From Salinispora oceanensis (GTDB taxonomy: Bacteria > Actinomycetota > Actinomycetes > Mycobacteriales > Micromonosporaceae): DNA of 64,000 bases. How positions within the stretch are numbered: position 1 is the first letter of the stretch; each line of letters starts with the position of its first letter. Below, in pieces: positions 41,486-50,376 of the stretch. Made by a program: the position numbers and the translations under genes. The DNA is taken from NCBI RefSeq assembly GCF_000383575.1, contig NZ_KB911579.1:2698523-2762522 (forward strand), in the 5' to 3' direction. The notes beneath the pieces are model-generated. The model was not told the DNA's origin. It searched no databases and worked only from the letters and a program-made list of their open reading frames with translations.

Positions 41486-41511
41486 GGCGCGCCCGGGAAG
41501 CCGGGCGCGCC
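41486..41511 (+). terminator. Hairpin after the DUF397 gene
   Basis: Arms GGCGCGCCCGG and CCGGGCGCGCC with a 4-bp loop, 14 bp past the stop codon. Confidence 0.75.
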
Positions 41512-41584
41512 GTGCTGACCTCGGCCGACGTGCGTTTCACCCTTGCAGGCGCAGCTCATGCTGGTCGGCGTAGTGTCCGTCCGC

Positions 41585-41980
41585 TCAGCGCGTCGAGACG
41601 AGCGCCTGCTCAATGTGTTCGAAGATGTCTGAGTTCGTCTCCTGGTGCCACTCCGGCATGTCTGACCAGTCGGCTACGTAGGAAGCCTTTGGGCTTGCGA
41701 AGTGTTTGAATATCTGCACAATCCAGCACAGTGCGACGAAGCGTCCTTTCTGCTCACGGGTCAGCTTCGTGGTTGCGCCGTCGGCCACCTCGATGAACTG
41801 GCGGACCTGCTCATACACAGCAGCGGCACTCTCCCGTTCCCATTCGGGCGTATCTTCCCAGGGCGTGACGTAGCCCGGTTTCGGTGCGCCGGGGTAGTGC
41901 TTGCGGACACCCGCGATCCATGCCTCGCGGAACACGCGCCCCGGTTCTTCGACCTGCACGCTGGTCCTCCCTCTGGTCAT
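41585..41980 (-). CDS. Hypothetical protein with an internal duplication
   Basis: 131 aa. Two similar halves: YVTPWEDTPEWERESAAAVY and YVADWSDMPEWHQETNSDIF, each a WxDxPEWxxE segment before a helix. No family function known to me. It starts one base after the stop of the XRE-TPR regulator gene, so the two form an operon. Confidence 0.7.
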   Translation of the reverse strand: MTRGRTSVQVEEPGRVFREAWIAGVRKHYPGAPKPGYVTPWEDTPEWERESAAAVYEQVRQFIEVADGATTKLTREQKGRFVALCWIVQIFKHFASPKASYVADWSDMPEWHQETNSDIFEHIEQALVSTR

Positions 41981-41981
41981 G

Positions 41982-43391
41982 TCAGTTCCCTGCCCTTGTC
42001 AGGGCGCTGATCTGGCGGTTGAGATGCCGTACGTGAGTGTCGGCAAGGAACGGCTGCAAGCGGTGGTGTAGTTGGTTAAGTTTGGAGCCGACCACGCCCG
42101 AGCCGCTTTGGCGGGCAGTGTCGAGGGCGGCGCTGCCGTAGAGCACGATCTGGTGTACGTCGCTACGTTGGACTCCGACCAAGGCGAGGTCCGTCAGAAC
42201 GGTTCCGCGTCGTCGCGTGGAGAGGGTCTGCGACAGAGCGCCGGACAGCACCGGCTCGGCCAGGTCTGGCCGCCTCAACTCGACGTAGCAGGCTCCGCGT
42301 TCCTCGGCGAGCCGGGAGCCGTCGAAGCGCAACCAACCGCCGTTGTGAACCTGGCCGGGCAAGTGGTTGACCTCTTCAGCTTGGTCGAGCGCCCGCCGGC
42401 ATCCGCCCAGGTCACCGAGGCCCGCGAGAGCCTGCGCCTGCACAGTTCGTGCCCAGTGCCGGGTCGACAGCGCGCTGTCGCCGTTCTGGGCCAGGTCGGC
42501 GGCAACGGCCAGCATCGGTGCGGCGTGCCGGAAGTCGCGCTCGTAGACGCTGATGAAGGCGTGACGGATCATCGCGCACGTCCAGAGGTCGTAGGCAGCG
42601 GCTTCTCGCGCGGCGGTCGCTGCCAGGGTGTAGCAGTGCGCGGCCTCGCTGTACGAGTTCGCGTCGAAAGCGACCTCGCCGGCGAGCTGAAGCAGGTCAG
42701 CGGTGACCCCGCAGAGCCGACGGTGCACGGGTGTCGTGTGGGATCGGCGTAGGTTGGCGGTGAGCATCGTCAGCTGACGGTTGACCAGCGGTGATATTGC
42801 CGCCTTGGACTCGGCCGCGCCGAAGGCCGCCCACAGCTGGGCGTTGAGCCCCTCGTACTCGTCGAGGGTCGCTGGGTCTAGTCGCCTGTTCCCGTCACTC
42901 GAGGACTCGATGCGCGCCCAGTCGAGCTGGCTGCCCGGGACGGGCGCGGCCAACAGCGCACCTGTCAGACTCAGCAGGCGTAGCAACTCGCGGCGGTTCA
43001 TATCGCCAGTGTCCGTGATCTCCCCGCCGATCAGCGACTCACCCGGGTCATCATCGGCGGCGGCGAGCGCCTCACCCGGAAGTATCCGTTGCGCAACGGG
43101 GTCAGTATGGCGTTGGCCACGGGTGATGTAAAAACCTAGGTCGGCGTCCCGCGATGCCTTCAGCACCGCACGGAACGCCTCCCGGGTCGTGGGCTTGGGC
43201 CAGCGGTGTTCTCCCCGCTCAAGTTTGCCGACGTGGTTGGCGTCCATGCTGGTTCTCGTGCTGTAGGTGTCCCACAGGTAGTTGTTGACCGCCTCGGCGA
43301 CCTCCTGCCGCGACATCCGACGGCCTGAACCGCTCGGGGACAGAAGTCGGCGGCGGGCGTCGCTGAGCAGGGTGTTGGGGCCATCTGACAC
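41982..43391 (-). CDS. XRE helix-turn-helix regulator with TPR-like C-terminus
   Basis: 469 aa. Residues about 5-70 form the DNA-binding domain (MSRQEVAEAVNNYLWDTY, DANHVGKLERGEHRWPKPTT). A Tat/twin-Arg-like MNRRELLRLLSLTGALLAA stretch lies at about 125-145, and helical repeats fill about 180-460 (ANSYSEAAHCYTLAATAARE, LGGCRRALDQAEEV). This architecture is common in actinobacterial developmental and metabolite regulators that sense small peptides or autoinducers. GTG 43391 follows GGAAG. It is near the lanthipeptide operon but on an independent transcript. Confidence 0.85.
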   Translation of the reverse strand: MSDGPNTLLSDARRRLLSPSGSGRRMSRQEVAEAVNNYLWDTYSTRTSMDANHVGKLERGEHRWPKPTTREAFRAVLKASRDADLGFYITRGQRHTDPVAQRILPGEALAAADDDPGESLIGGEITDTGDMNRRELLRLLSLTGALLAAPVPGSQLDWARIESSSDGNRRLDPATLDEYEGLNAQLWAAFGAAESKAAISPLVNRQLTMLTANLRRSHTTPVHRRLCGVTADLLQLAGEVAFDANSYSEAAHCYTLAATAAREAAAYDLWTCAMIRHAFISVYERDFRHAAPMLAVAADLAQNGDSALSTRHWARTVQAQALAGLGDLGGCRRALDQAEEVNHLPGQVHNGGWLRFDGSRLAEERGACYVELRRPDLAEPVLSGALSQTLSTRRRGTVLTDLALVGVQRSDVHQIVLYGSAALDTARQSGSGVVGSKLNQLHHRLQPFLADTHVRHLNRQISALTRAGN

Positions 43392-43888
43392 ACCCGACTT
43401 CCGTGCCAACCCATCGCCGCCCGTCGAACTCGCTGGTAGTCCTATCAGGCGGCCCTGCGAGATCGCTGCCACCCTCATCCCTGGCCTGCCGGACCTCGGC
43501 TTCCCCTGCCGAACGAGGCGATCCGACGGTCCGGTTTGCCGGAATGCCACGCCAGAATGCCAGCGTGACTACCTGATTACAAGACGAACTACCATCGGAA
43601 CGTCAGGCTGACGGACCGCAACCGTCCGGGTGGCCTGCTCGCCCCTGACAGGCACGGCAGTGCCACCAAGGGCTGCCGCAACCAAACGGGCCTACTGATC
43701 TGCCGCCGAGCGAGCGTCACGGTGAGTGATGGAGTTCGGTGGAGATCGACGTGCGGTCGTGTCGAGATAATTGCGGTGGGAGACACCTCGACCAATAGGC
43801 AGCCGGATCGCGCGATGTTCGATCCGAGGTGTGTTTTTCTGCTCCTTTAGCGCAAACCATTCGGTCAAATGACGAGACAATCTCGCGC
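43392..43888. other. Intergenic region between the XRE-TPR regulator and the STAND gene
   Basis: About 500 bp without a convincing gene, lower in GC than its surroundings toward 43730-43888. It should hold the promoter of the XRE-TPR regulator and the 3' end signals of the STAND gene. No clear repeat or hairpin seen. Confidence 0.5.
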
Positions 43889-46800
43889 TTACCGCTCTGA
43901 TTCCCTAACGACGTCGGTGACGCCATATGCTCCGGCAGCAAGCAGCCGATCCAGCAGGTCGAGCACCCTTGAACGGCTTTCTTTTGATGTCGTCTGGGCG
44001 TACGCCCGCACCAGCAGCTTCCCCACTTGCCGCGCATCAGCCGCGGCACCGGTCCTGACATCTCCGGCGTCTGCGCCGGAGACATCAACGAACCGCTCGC
44101 AGCACAGCAGTACCAAGTCATCGACCTGATCCGGTGCGCGCTCCAATGTGATCAGCAACTGCGGCAGAGCGTCGACGAAAGCGGCAGATGCGATAAGGCT
44201 GGTGAGCGTTGCCTTAAAGGAACGGAGTTTTTGTCCCCGCAGCGCGCCGGCGACTTTGGCAGCTGCCTTGTGGACGTCCTCCCGCGAGTCCTCCATGAAT
44301 TGTTCCAGGGCCCGCCTCGCCACCTCGATGTTGCCGGTCTCCAGGAGGCCGAGAGCACATGTGGTGGCCGCTCCTGCGCGGGCGGGAACGTCGTCCATGC
44401 CGAGTACATAGTCGAGCAGGTCCGACCTGCCCCACTGCATGGCTGCCAGAGCAGCCAAATGGCCGCCGACCTGTCGGGTCTCGTAAACAGGCGATCTAAT
44501 CATCCGCTCGATCACCGGGCCTGCGACATCGGGATTCTCGTAACCGAGGTGTGCGGTTAGCCGTCCGACCGCTTCGGTGGCCAGTAGCATGTCATCTGCA
44601 TCGACAAGAAGGTGGAAGGCGCGCAGCGCGTCTCGTCGAGCATGCCTGATGCTGGCATGGATGAGGTGAGCCACACAGGCGCGCACCGTGGTCGCCCGGT
44701 CCGACGCCAGGCGATCGAGCATGGGCAGGACCAGTGCCGTCCGGGAGCCATCGGCGTCGTGCACAAGGAGATCACCCAGAACCTCCGCGTTGCTGCCACG
44801 TGCAGAGTTGGCCCCTGAGCTGTAAAGGTCCTGACCGCCAGTATGGTCACGGTTGGTATGCCACACCTTCAGGCTGCCGTCTATGGGATCACTGGCGTTG
44901 GCTGCTCGGTCGAGCACGATCTCCATCACATCCTGCGGTACTAGCTTGAGGTACTTCCGCAGCGCCCAGCCCACCCAGCGGTCGTTGGCTGGCTGGCCGA
45001 GCGCAGCAATGTGGCGGACCGTCTCGAAGACTGCGGCAGGGTCTGCCCTGCCCTCCCCCTGAGCTAAGCCAATTAGGACGGCAGTCCCGTAGGCCGGGTG
45101 GGTCTCGGTGGTGAATCGCAGTGCCAGGCGTGCAAACCTCTCTGGATCGGCAGCAGTCTGTTCTTGGAGAACGCCTGCCTGTTCCTGAGCACCGCCGGTA
45201 AAGGTTCGCCAGTCGATCTTTCCGGCGTTGTGCTTGACCATCGCGCGCAGCCACTGCTCGTCATTCATTTTTTCGGCAGCATCGCGAGGGATTGGTGGGC
45301 CGACTGAACCGCCCGTTACGCCTTCCGGCTCAGGCGGCTGGTCGGTACCTATCCTCCGCCGCAGTTCGCCGAGGCGACGTCGTCCCACTTCCGAGAGACG
45401 CGTTTCATGCAGTGCCGATAACAAGCAGAACATGTACCAACCTGGACGGCGCTTCTCCCACGAAAAGCGGAGTGCCAGGATAGCGCTTTCGAGATGCCGG
45501 AAGGACTCTTCGGCAACGAACGGACTCATAGCCTGGATGACCTGCCGTGCGGACCAAACTCCGTTCGAGATGTAGCCACTCATGAAACGGTGGCTGCCTT
45601 GAAGCAGGAGGTCTGCTGCCCACTGCGCAAGCGGTTGCCCTGCCGTTCTCAATCCTTCGTATAGCAGCCATTGCGCCGCTTCATGTGAGTCAGCCGCAAG
45701 AAGGTCCAGAGTGGGCCGCGCCGCAGCAAGATCGCGCTCCACCTCTAGGCGAATCGCCGCTGCCGCCCCTGCCAGGAGCGCCTCATCCAGCTCATCTGGG
45801 TTGTTGTTCGGTAACCGATAGCTGAAATGCCTGTCCCGCAGGGGACGCTCATCTCGGTCCTTGTACACCGTCAGGGCCATCACCCGCAGCATGTGGGGAA
45901 TGATGAGCTCACAAAATGACTGCGGGGCACCATCAGCGGCCAGTTGCACCAGCTTGACTGCGCCGTGATCCCGGTCGAGCAACGCAACAACCTTGCACTC
46001 ATCGTTCAAATTCAATGCCCCGGGTCGATCAACCAGGAAGGCGGCGAGTAGCTCTACAGCCCATGCCGGTTGATGCTCGCCTAGGTCGTTCGCAGCAAGC
46101 CAAAGTTCGTGCTCTGCGCCGTCGTACTTCCCTTCTCTGACAGCCTCCAGAACGAGGTCGAAAAGATTCCGGTTTTGGCGGAGATCAGCGAAGCGCACGA
46201 CCCATTGAAGCCAACCCGGATATTCGGCCTTCGTAAGGTGAGATCGCAAAATATGCGCCAGCCGATCGGGGTGACGCTTGGCTGCCGCCGCCATAAGATC
46301 CAGAGCGTGCGAATGATCTACCTGATCCGCCGCGCCTAACCACTCCTCGATCATGCCTTCGGTGTCGAGGCGTTCGAACCAACTGACGTGGCCGAGTGAA
46401 CGCCATAGCTGATTTTCAAAGGTCGGGTGTGCCTCCAAAACATTGGACACCATCGCCCATTCGCCCGCCGTCGGGCTATCGAGTGCCCCAACGAGAGTGA
46501 GGGCCACGTCCTTTATGTGATAACGTACGGCGGAGCTCGTCAGCAGTGCTTCGACCTCTGTCAGGAAGCGGTTGGATTCCAACTCACGCAGGTAGTTCAC
46601 GATCTGTCGAACCTGTGCTCGCCGGAATAGTTCTTGCTCGCTGCCCTCAAGGAACTCAACGAGTGTTTGGTCACGCCTCGTCCACACACGGGCGAAGGCA
46701 TAGTCGAAAAACGACTCGTGAAAAAATGAGATTTGCTGGCCGTCGCGAACCAGAACGTGCTCTGAAACCAGAACATCCGCATCAACCGAGAGGTCACCGT

Positions 46801-48340
46801 CGTCGAGCACGGTAACTGGTACTGAAAGTTTCTGCCTCCCGCTTATCGCCTCGGCGAGCGTCGAGACAACGTGGTTGAACCGGACCGAGGCTCGCCTCTG
46901 TGTGCAGTCGATAAGCTTGCGCTGCCAGAAAGCGTCAAGCAGATGATTGGTCGTTTGGAACGAGAGGGCGTTCGCCTCATCGGCTATGTGCCGGAGTAGT
47001 ACCAAATTCAACGGTGAGCTGAGGAGCTTCTTTTGTTGAACATTGAGAGTCGACGCGTCGAGGCCCATTGCCCGAACCGCCTCCACGACCTGCACGTCAG
47101 ACAGCTCCCCGACGTGGACACGGGCCGATCGTTTCTCGCTCACGAGCTCCCGGATGCGGTAGTCATTATCGACATCAAACTTGCGACAGGCGAGGACGAC
47201 ACGCATTTCCGGGAAGGCAGATGCCTCACGTACCAGATTGGCGACGGCGTCATAGTTGGTCGGCACTCGTCCGGAGACCAAGCTAACGGCGTCCAGTTGG
47301 TCAACAATCAGTACACACCCACGCTCCCCCGCAACCGCCGCGAGCGCAGTCACGGGCGAGACGTCCAAGCCGACTCTACGCCCAAGGTCCGTCGTGGTAG
47401 AGAAGGGATCGATTCGATCCAGTCGGAACCCGAGGACGGGCATTCCAGTGCCTCGCAACGACTGAAACACCTGATGCAACGCAGCTGTCTTGCCTCCGCC
47501 CGCAGAACCTGTCAAAAGAAACAAACGGTCCGGGCCATTGAACGAGTCGAGAAGTTGGGTCGCTTCCGTCCGAGATATCGTGGGCTGAAGGAGTTCACGC
47601 TCTATGCTGACGGCCCATCCGACAGTTATTGACTCGGCCTGCTCGACCATCACCTTGCCACGCCGGGCATCAGAACGCTGGAGCCCATACCGGTTCAGCT
47701 CCGCGTCAATCTTGGCGACATCGAGGCGAACACCGAGGTTGTTGAGAACCAAGTCGCCAAGGCCGGCTGCGGCTAGCGTCCCCGCCGCACCCTCTAGCTG
47801 CAACTCGGCCAACGTTGCGTTGACCTCGATGATGTCGTCTTCGCTCGGCCAATCGATCCAGAACCCTCTGAGTAGCCGCCAAGCGAGCTCAGCATCCCCG
47901 AAGATATCGGGCGAGCAGAGACCATCAAACGCCTCGCGTAGGTCTTTGTTCGTTAGCCAATCACTCACCAACTCGGTGGCACCTTCGGCACGTCTTGCCC
48001 GACTTGCCAAGCTCTTGAGCGTCACGGCCGGCACGATGGATATGAAGTGGAACTGTCGGCCCGCGTCGACATGGTGCCGGACGTTCGCCCATACGCCTTT
48101 GTCGTGAAGAGATTTCACCGTCCAGCTGTTGGCGTTGTAGTTCTGGCGCTTCAATTGGTGAACCTGGACGACTTCACCGCGCCGGTAGGTGAATTCAACG
48201 CCCAAGGCGAGGTCATGAAAATCCTCGACAGTTACGGACTCTGCCCTGCCCGCGAGCACATAGAGGAGGTGCCGGACCGTCCACGCGCCCTCATAGCGAT
48301 TGCCGAACTTGTCGGCCTCGCCGCCGGACCGGGGACTCAC
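43889..48340 (-). CDS. Avs-like STAND ATPase with Cap4/DUF4297-type N-terminus (candidate anti-phage protein)
   Basis: 1483 aa. The N-terminus (SGGEADKFGNRYEGAWTVRH, VEFTYRRGEVVQVHQLKRQ) has the acidic-to-QxK pattern of Cap4/DUF4297 PD-(D/E)xK nucleases. A STAND ATPase follows: Walker A GSAGGGKTAA (K284), Walker B VLIVDQLDAVS (D347, D350), then RVVLACRKFDVDNDYRI and SFFHESFFDYAFARVW, the STAND winged-helix ending. About 900 residues of helical repeats fill the rest, the usual sensor part. This layout matches Avs-type proteins that detect phage proteins and then degrade DNA. GTG 48340 has GGAGG seven bases upstream. Codon use is visibly less GC-rich than its neighbours, consistent with transfer. 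Target and activity are unproven. Confidence 0.7.
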   Translation of the reverse strand: MSPRSGGEADKFGNRYEGAWTVRHLLYVLAGRAESVTVEDFHDLALGVEFTYRRGEVVQVHQLKRQNYNANSWTVKSLHDKGVWANVRHHVDAGRQFHFISIVPAVTLKSLASRARRAEGATELVSDWLTNKDLREAFDGLCSPDIFGDAELAWRLLRGFWIDWPSEDDIIEVNATLAELQLEGAAGTLAAAGLGDLVLNNLGVRLDVAKIDAELNRYGLQRSDARRGKVMVEQAESITVGWAVSIERELLQPTISRTEATQLLDSFNGPDRLFLLTGSAGGGKTAALHQVFQSLRGTGMPVLGFRLDRIDPFSTTTDLGRRVGLDVSPVTALAAVAGERGCVLIVDQLDAVSLVSGRVPTNYDAVANLVREASAFPEMRVVLACRKFDVDNDYRIRELVSEKRSARVHVGELSDVQVVEAVRAMGLDASTLNVQQKKLLSSPLNLVLLRHIADEANALSFQTTNHLLDAFWQRKLIDCTQRRASVRFNHVVSTLAEAISGRQKLSVPVTVLDDGDLSVDADVLVSEHVLVRDGQQISFFHESFFDYAFARVWTRRDQTLVEFLEGSEQELFRRAQVRQIVNYLRELESNRFLTEVEALLTSSAVRYHIKDVALTLVGALDSPTAGEWAMVSNVLEAHPTFENQLWRSLGHVSWFERLDTEGMIEEWLGAADQVDHSHALDLMAAAAKRHPDRLAHILRSHLTKAEYPGWLQWVVRFADLRQNRNLFDLVLEAVREGKYDGAEHELWLAANDLGEHQPAWAVELLAAFLVDRPGALNLNDECKVVALLDRDHGAVKLVQLAADGAPQSFCELIIPHMLRVMALTVYKDRDERPLRDRHFSYRLPNNNPDELDEALLAGAAAAIRLEVERDLAAARPTLDLLAADSHEAAQWLLYEGLRTAGQPLAQWAADLLLQGSHRFMSGYISNGVWSARQVIQAMSPFVAEESFRHLESAILALRFSWEKRRPGWYMFCLLSALHETRLSEVGRRRLGELRRRIGTDQPPEPEGVTGGSVGPPIPRDAAEKMNDEQWLRAMVKHNAGKIDWRTFTGGAQEQAGVLQEQTAADPERFARLALRFTTETHPAYGTAVLIGLAQGEGRADPAAVFETVRHIAALGQPANDRWVGWALRKYLKLVPQDVMEIVLDRAANASDPIDGSLKVWHTNRDHTGGQDLYSSGANSARGSNAEVLGDLLVHDADGSRTALVLPMLDRLASDRATTVRACVAHLIHASIRHARRDALRAFHLLVDADDMLLATEAVGRLTAHLGYENPDVAGPVIERMIRSPVYETRQVGGHLAALAAMQWGRSDLLDYVLGMDDVPARAGAATTCALGLLETGNIEVARRALEQFMEDSREDVHKAAAKVAGALRGQKLRSFKATLTSLIASAAFVDALPQLLITLERAPDQVDDLVLLCCERFVDVSGADAGDVRTGAAADARQVGKLLVRAYAQTTSKESRSRVLDLLDRLLAAGAYGVTDVVRESER

Positions 48341-48414
48341 GAGCATTCCTCCGTCGTTCGCAATTCGGGCGCACACCCTCGACCACATCAGTGTTGCGGT
48401 TCCGCGAGAGCGGG

Positions 48415-48420
48415 AGTATA
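48415..48420 (-). promoter_or_regulatory. -10 box of the STAND gene
   Basis: TATACT on the minus strand inside a short AT-rich patch, about 75 bp upstream of the chosen start; no good -35 box is visible. Confidence 0.4.
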
Positions 48421-48647
48421 TACGACGGCACGAGCGAGACGGGGGCTGTGTTTCTTTGTAGTCCCCGTCGAGCAGCCTGGCAGGTCCTGTGGGTGATCAA
48501 CCATGCGCGCCCCGGGATGAGCTGCCCAGCAGAGCCCGCTTGGAAGCGTGCTTGGGTGGAAGGCGCTGTTCGCCGGCCCCGCAAGACCAGCGCCTTGTTC
48601 TGCCGCGATCCGGGCGCGTTCGGCACCCGTACACCCACCCGACGTCC

Positions 48648-48675
48648 GATGCCCCGGCCGAGCGGCCGGGGCATC
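48648..48675 (-). terminator. Perfect hairpin downstream of tRNA-Arg
   Basis: Arms GATGCCCCGGCC and GGCCGGGGCATC with a 4-bp loop, 82 bp past the 3' end of the tRNA. It could end the tRNA transcript; it works in either direction. Confidence 0.7.
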
Positions 48676-48757
48676 CTTGATCGTCTACTCCAACGCGAAA
48701 CTGGCTTCCACGATCAGTGATCGACCGGTTGCGTTTCGCGTTTGCAGTTCTGTGACG

Positions 48758-48830
48758 TGCCCCCGGCAGGAATCGAACCTGCGACACACGGTTTAGGAAA
48801 CCGTTGCTCTATCCCCTGAGCTACGAGGGC
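48758..48830 (-). tRNA. tRNA-Arg (anticodon CCU)
   Basis: The 73-nt cloverleaf has acceptor arms GCCCTCG and CGGGGGC (one G-U pair), a D-arm with GCTCAGGGGATAGAGC, an anticodon stem ACGGT/ACCGT with loop TTCCTAA (anticodon CCT, reads AGG), and a T-arm GCAGG-TTCGATT-CCTGC. The discriminator is A, and no CCA is encoded. tRNA-Arg genes are frequent integration targets, and the STAND gene ends the neighbouring block, but no repeated 3' end was found in the window. Confidence 0.95.
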
Positions 48831-49207
48831 GCGAGCGCCCAGTCTAGCGACCCGGGGTTCACCTGGGGTGGCAGGGAGTGGCCCGCGTTCACCCGCGTCA
48901 CCCGGACCCCTGTTCGCCCAGCCCAGGAGCGCACCCCGAGCACACGTACCCCGGGTTGCGACCGGCGGTCGGCCCCAGTGACCCGTGTTGGCACCGGTTC
49001 ACCCGTGTTGGCATCCGCTGGAGAGCACACACCGCGCACATCGTCGAAGATCATGTGGGCTGCCCTCTCCTAGCTGGGCATCGCGTGCCTCGGGGGATTC
49101 GACCAGTTCGTCATCAGCCGCGTGGTGGCCAGTCGTCGCTGTCGCGGTTCAGGTCCTTTGGGCCGAGGGGGACGTCGTCGTCAGCGAGTCACTCGTGCGT
49201 GGCCGGC
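48831..49207. other. Intergenic region with short direct repeats
   Basis: No gene seen. ACCCGTGTTGGCA occurs twice (about 48981 and 49007), and several GTTCACCYG motifs are spread between 48858 and 49010; possible regulator sites. Confidence 0.4.
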
Positions 49208-49660
49208 TCATGGGATGAGGTCGTCTCTGCTGTAGTGGCTCCACCAGGTATGCCGGTGTCTGCGGAGTTCGCCGGTGGTGCGGGTCAGCAGGAGCCAGTT
49301 GCCGTTCTGGACCAGCGCCGCGTCCTCCTGTCGGGCGGTCAACACCTGGGCCACGGCCTTCATCATGTTCGGGATCCCCTTGTCGACCAGGTCGTCAGCC
49401 TTCATGGAGAAGTCGATGTCGACGTACGTTTCCGGCTCCCACCCCCAGCGGGTGCCGTCGTCGGCTTCGGCATCGAGATGGCCGTGGCTCCCTGAGGAGA
49501 CGGTCAGCGCGTATCCACGGGTGTCGTAGAGGCGGGCACTGAACAGCCGCAGACGGGTGCCGCTCGGCCTCGGCCTCTCGGTGACATCGGCCGCCACGAG
49601 ATCAGCCACGTCGTTCAAGGGGAGGTCGCCCGCCAGGGTCAACCTGAACTCGACAGCCAT
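49208..49660 (-). CDS. SitI3 family immunity protein
   Basis: 150 aa with the family pattern: AVEFRLTLAGDLPLNDVADL, WGWEPETYVDIDFSMKADDL, MMKAVAQVLTARQEDAALVQ, NGNWLLLTRTTGELRRHRHT. SitI proteins protect Myxococcus siblings from SitA lipoprotein toxins; actinobacterial members are widespread and their partners mostly unknown. No toxin gene lies beside it. A decayed relative lies about 150 bp upstream on the same strand. Confidence 0.85.
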   Translation of the reverse strand: MAVEFRLTLAGDLPLNDVADLVAADVTERPRPSGTRLRLFSARLYDTRGYALTVSSGSHGHLDAEADDGTRWGWEPETYVDIDFSMKADDLVDKGIPNMMKAVAQVLTARQEDAALVQNGNWLLLTRTTGELRRHRHTWWSHYSRDDLIP

Positions 49661-49817
49661 CTCGACGGCTACCCTCCGTCTCGATCAACGATTTGCACCA
49701 TCGTGCTTACTCGCCGTTACCGAACCGTGTGCCTTCGCGGCTACGCGATGCCGCGTCAGACGACGCCTCGCACAGGCGAGCCAGAACAAGCCCTTGCCAC
49801 CCCGATTCATAGACGCG

Positions 49818-50093
49818 TCAGGGGTAGAGAATCCTGTCGTAGTCTTCGTCGTACCAGCCGTCGGTGTTGTGCTTTTGAAGGGTGCCCGCGACACGGGTCA
49901 GCATCAGCACGTCGCCGTTGAGGGTCAGGGCCGCGTCCTCGGCCCTGCTGGCGAGGGTCCTGGCCACGGCCGCCAGCATGCGGGGCTTGCCCATGTCGGC
50001 CAGGGGTCCTTGCCCATGTAGAAGCTGACGTCGCGCGAGCGCCATCCGCGACCTCGTCTGGAGCGAGCGGCACGTCAACGACTCCGCTCCCAC
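49818..50093 (-). pseudogene. Decayed SitI3 family immunity gene
   Basis: The C-terminal half is clear (MLAAVARTLASRAEDAALTL, NGDVLMLTRVAGTLQKH, DGWYDEDYDRILYP). The matching upstream part (DVSFYMGKDP) lies in another frame near 50005-50025; one missing C in the expected GACCCCCTG would explain the shift. The N-terminus is not recognisable in 50094-50376, where I see no other gene. Confidence 0.7.
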
Positions 50094-50376
50094 ATTGATG
50101 CGTAACCTCGACGCTGTTCTACTCCACGCGGCGGGACTGAGCCGCGACTACGAGCACCGGGCCACCGGCGGCTGGTTGGCGGCATGGCCGGAGCCGACGG
50201 GGGTGGGGTGCTGGTCGAGATGGCCGGGACACCACTGGCCCCCACGGCCTCGACGACGGTCGCCAGAAGCCGGGGGTGACGATCCGACCTGGTCATTGCC
50301 ACAAACGGCTTCAGTGACCAAGGCGTACCGCCGACAGCGGCGCGGCTGCAGGCCGCTCGGCGCCCCTCAGGGGAGG

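Noticed and set aside
27303..48830. One integrative element from the serine recombinase to tRNA-Arg carrying the lanthipeptide and Avs-like genes
   Set aside because: No direct repeat joining the two ends was seen and large serine recombinases seldom use tRNA genes; the idea is kept only as a possibility.
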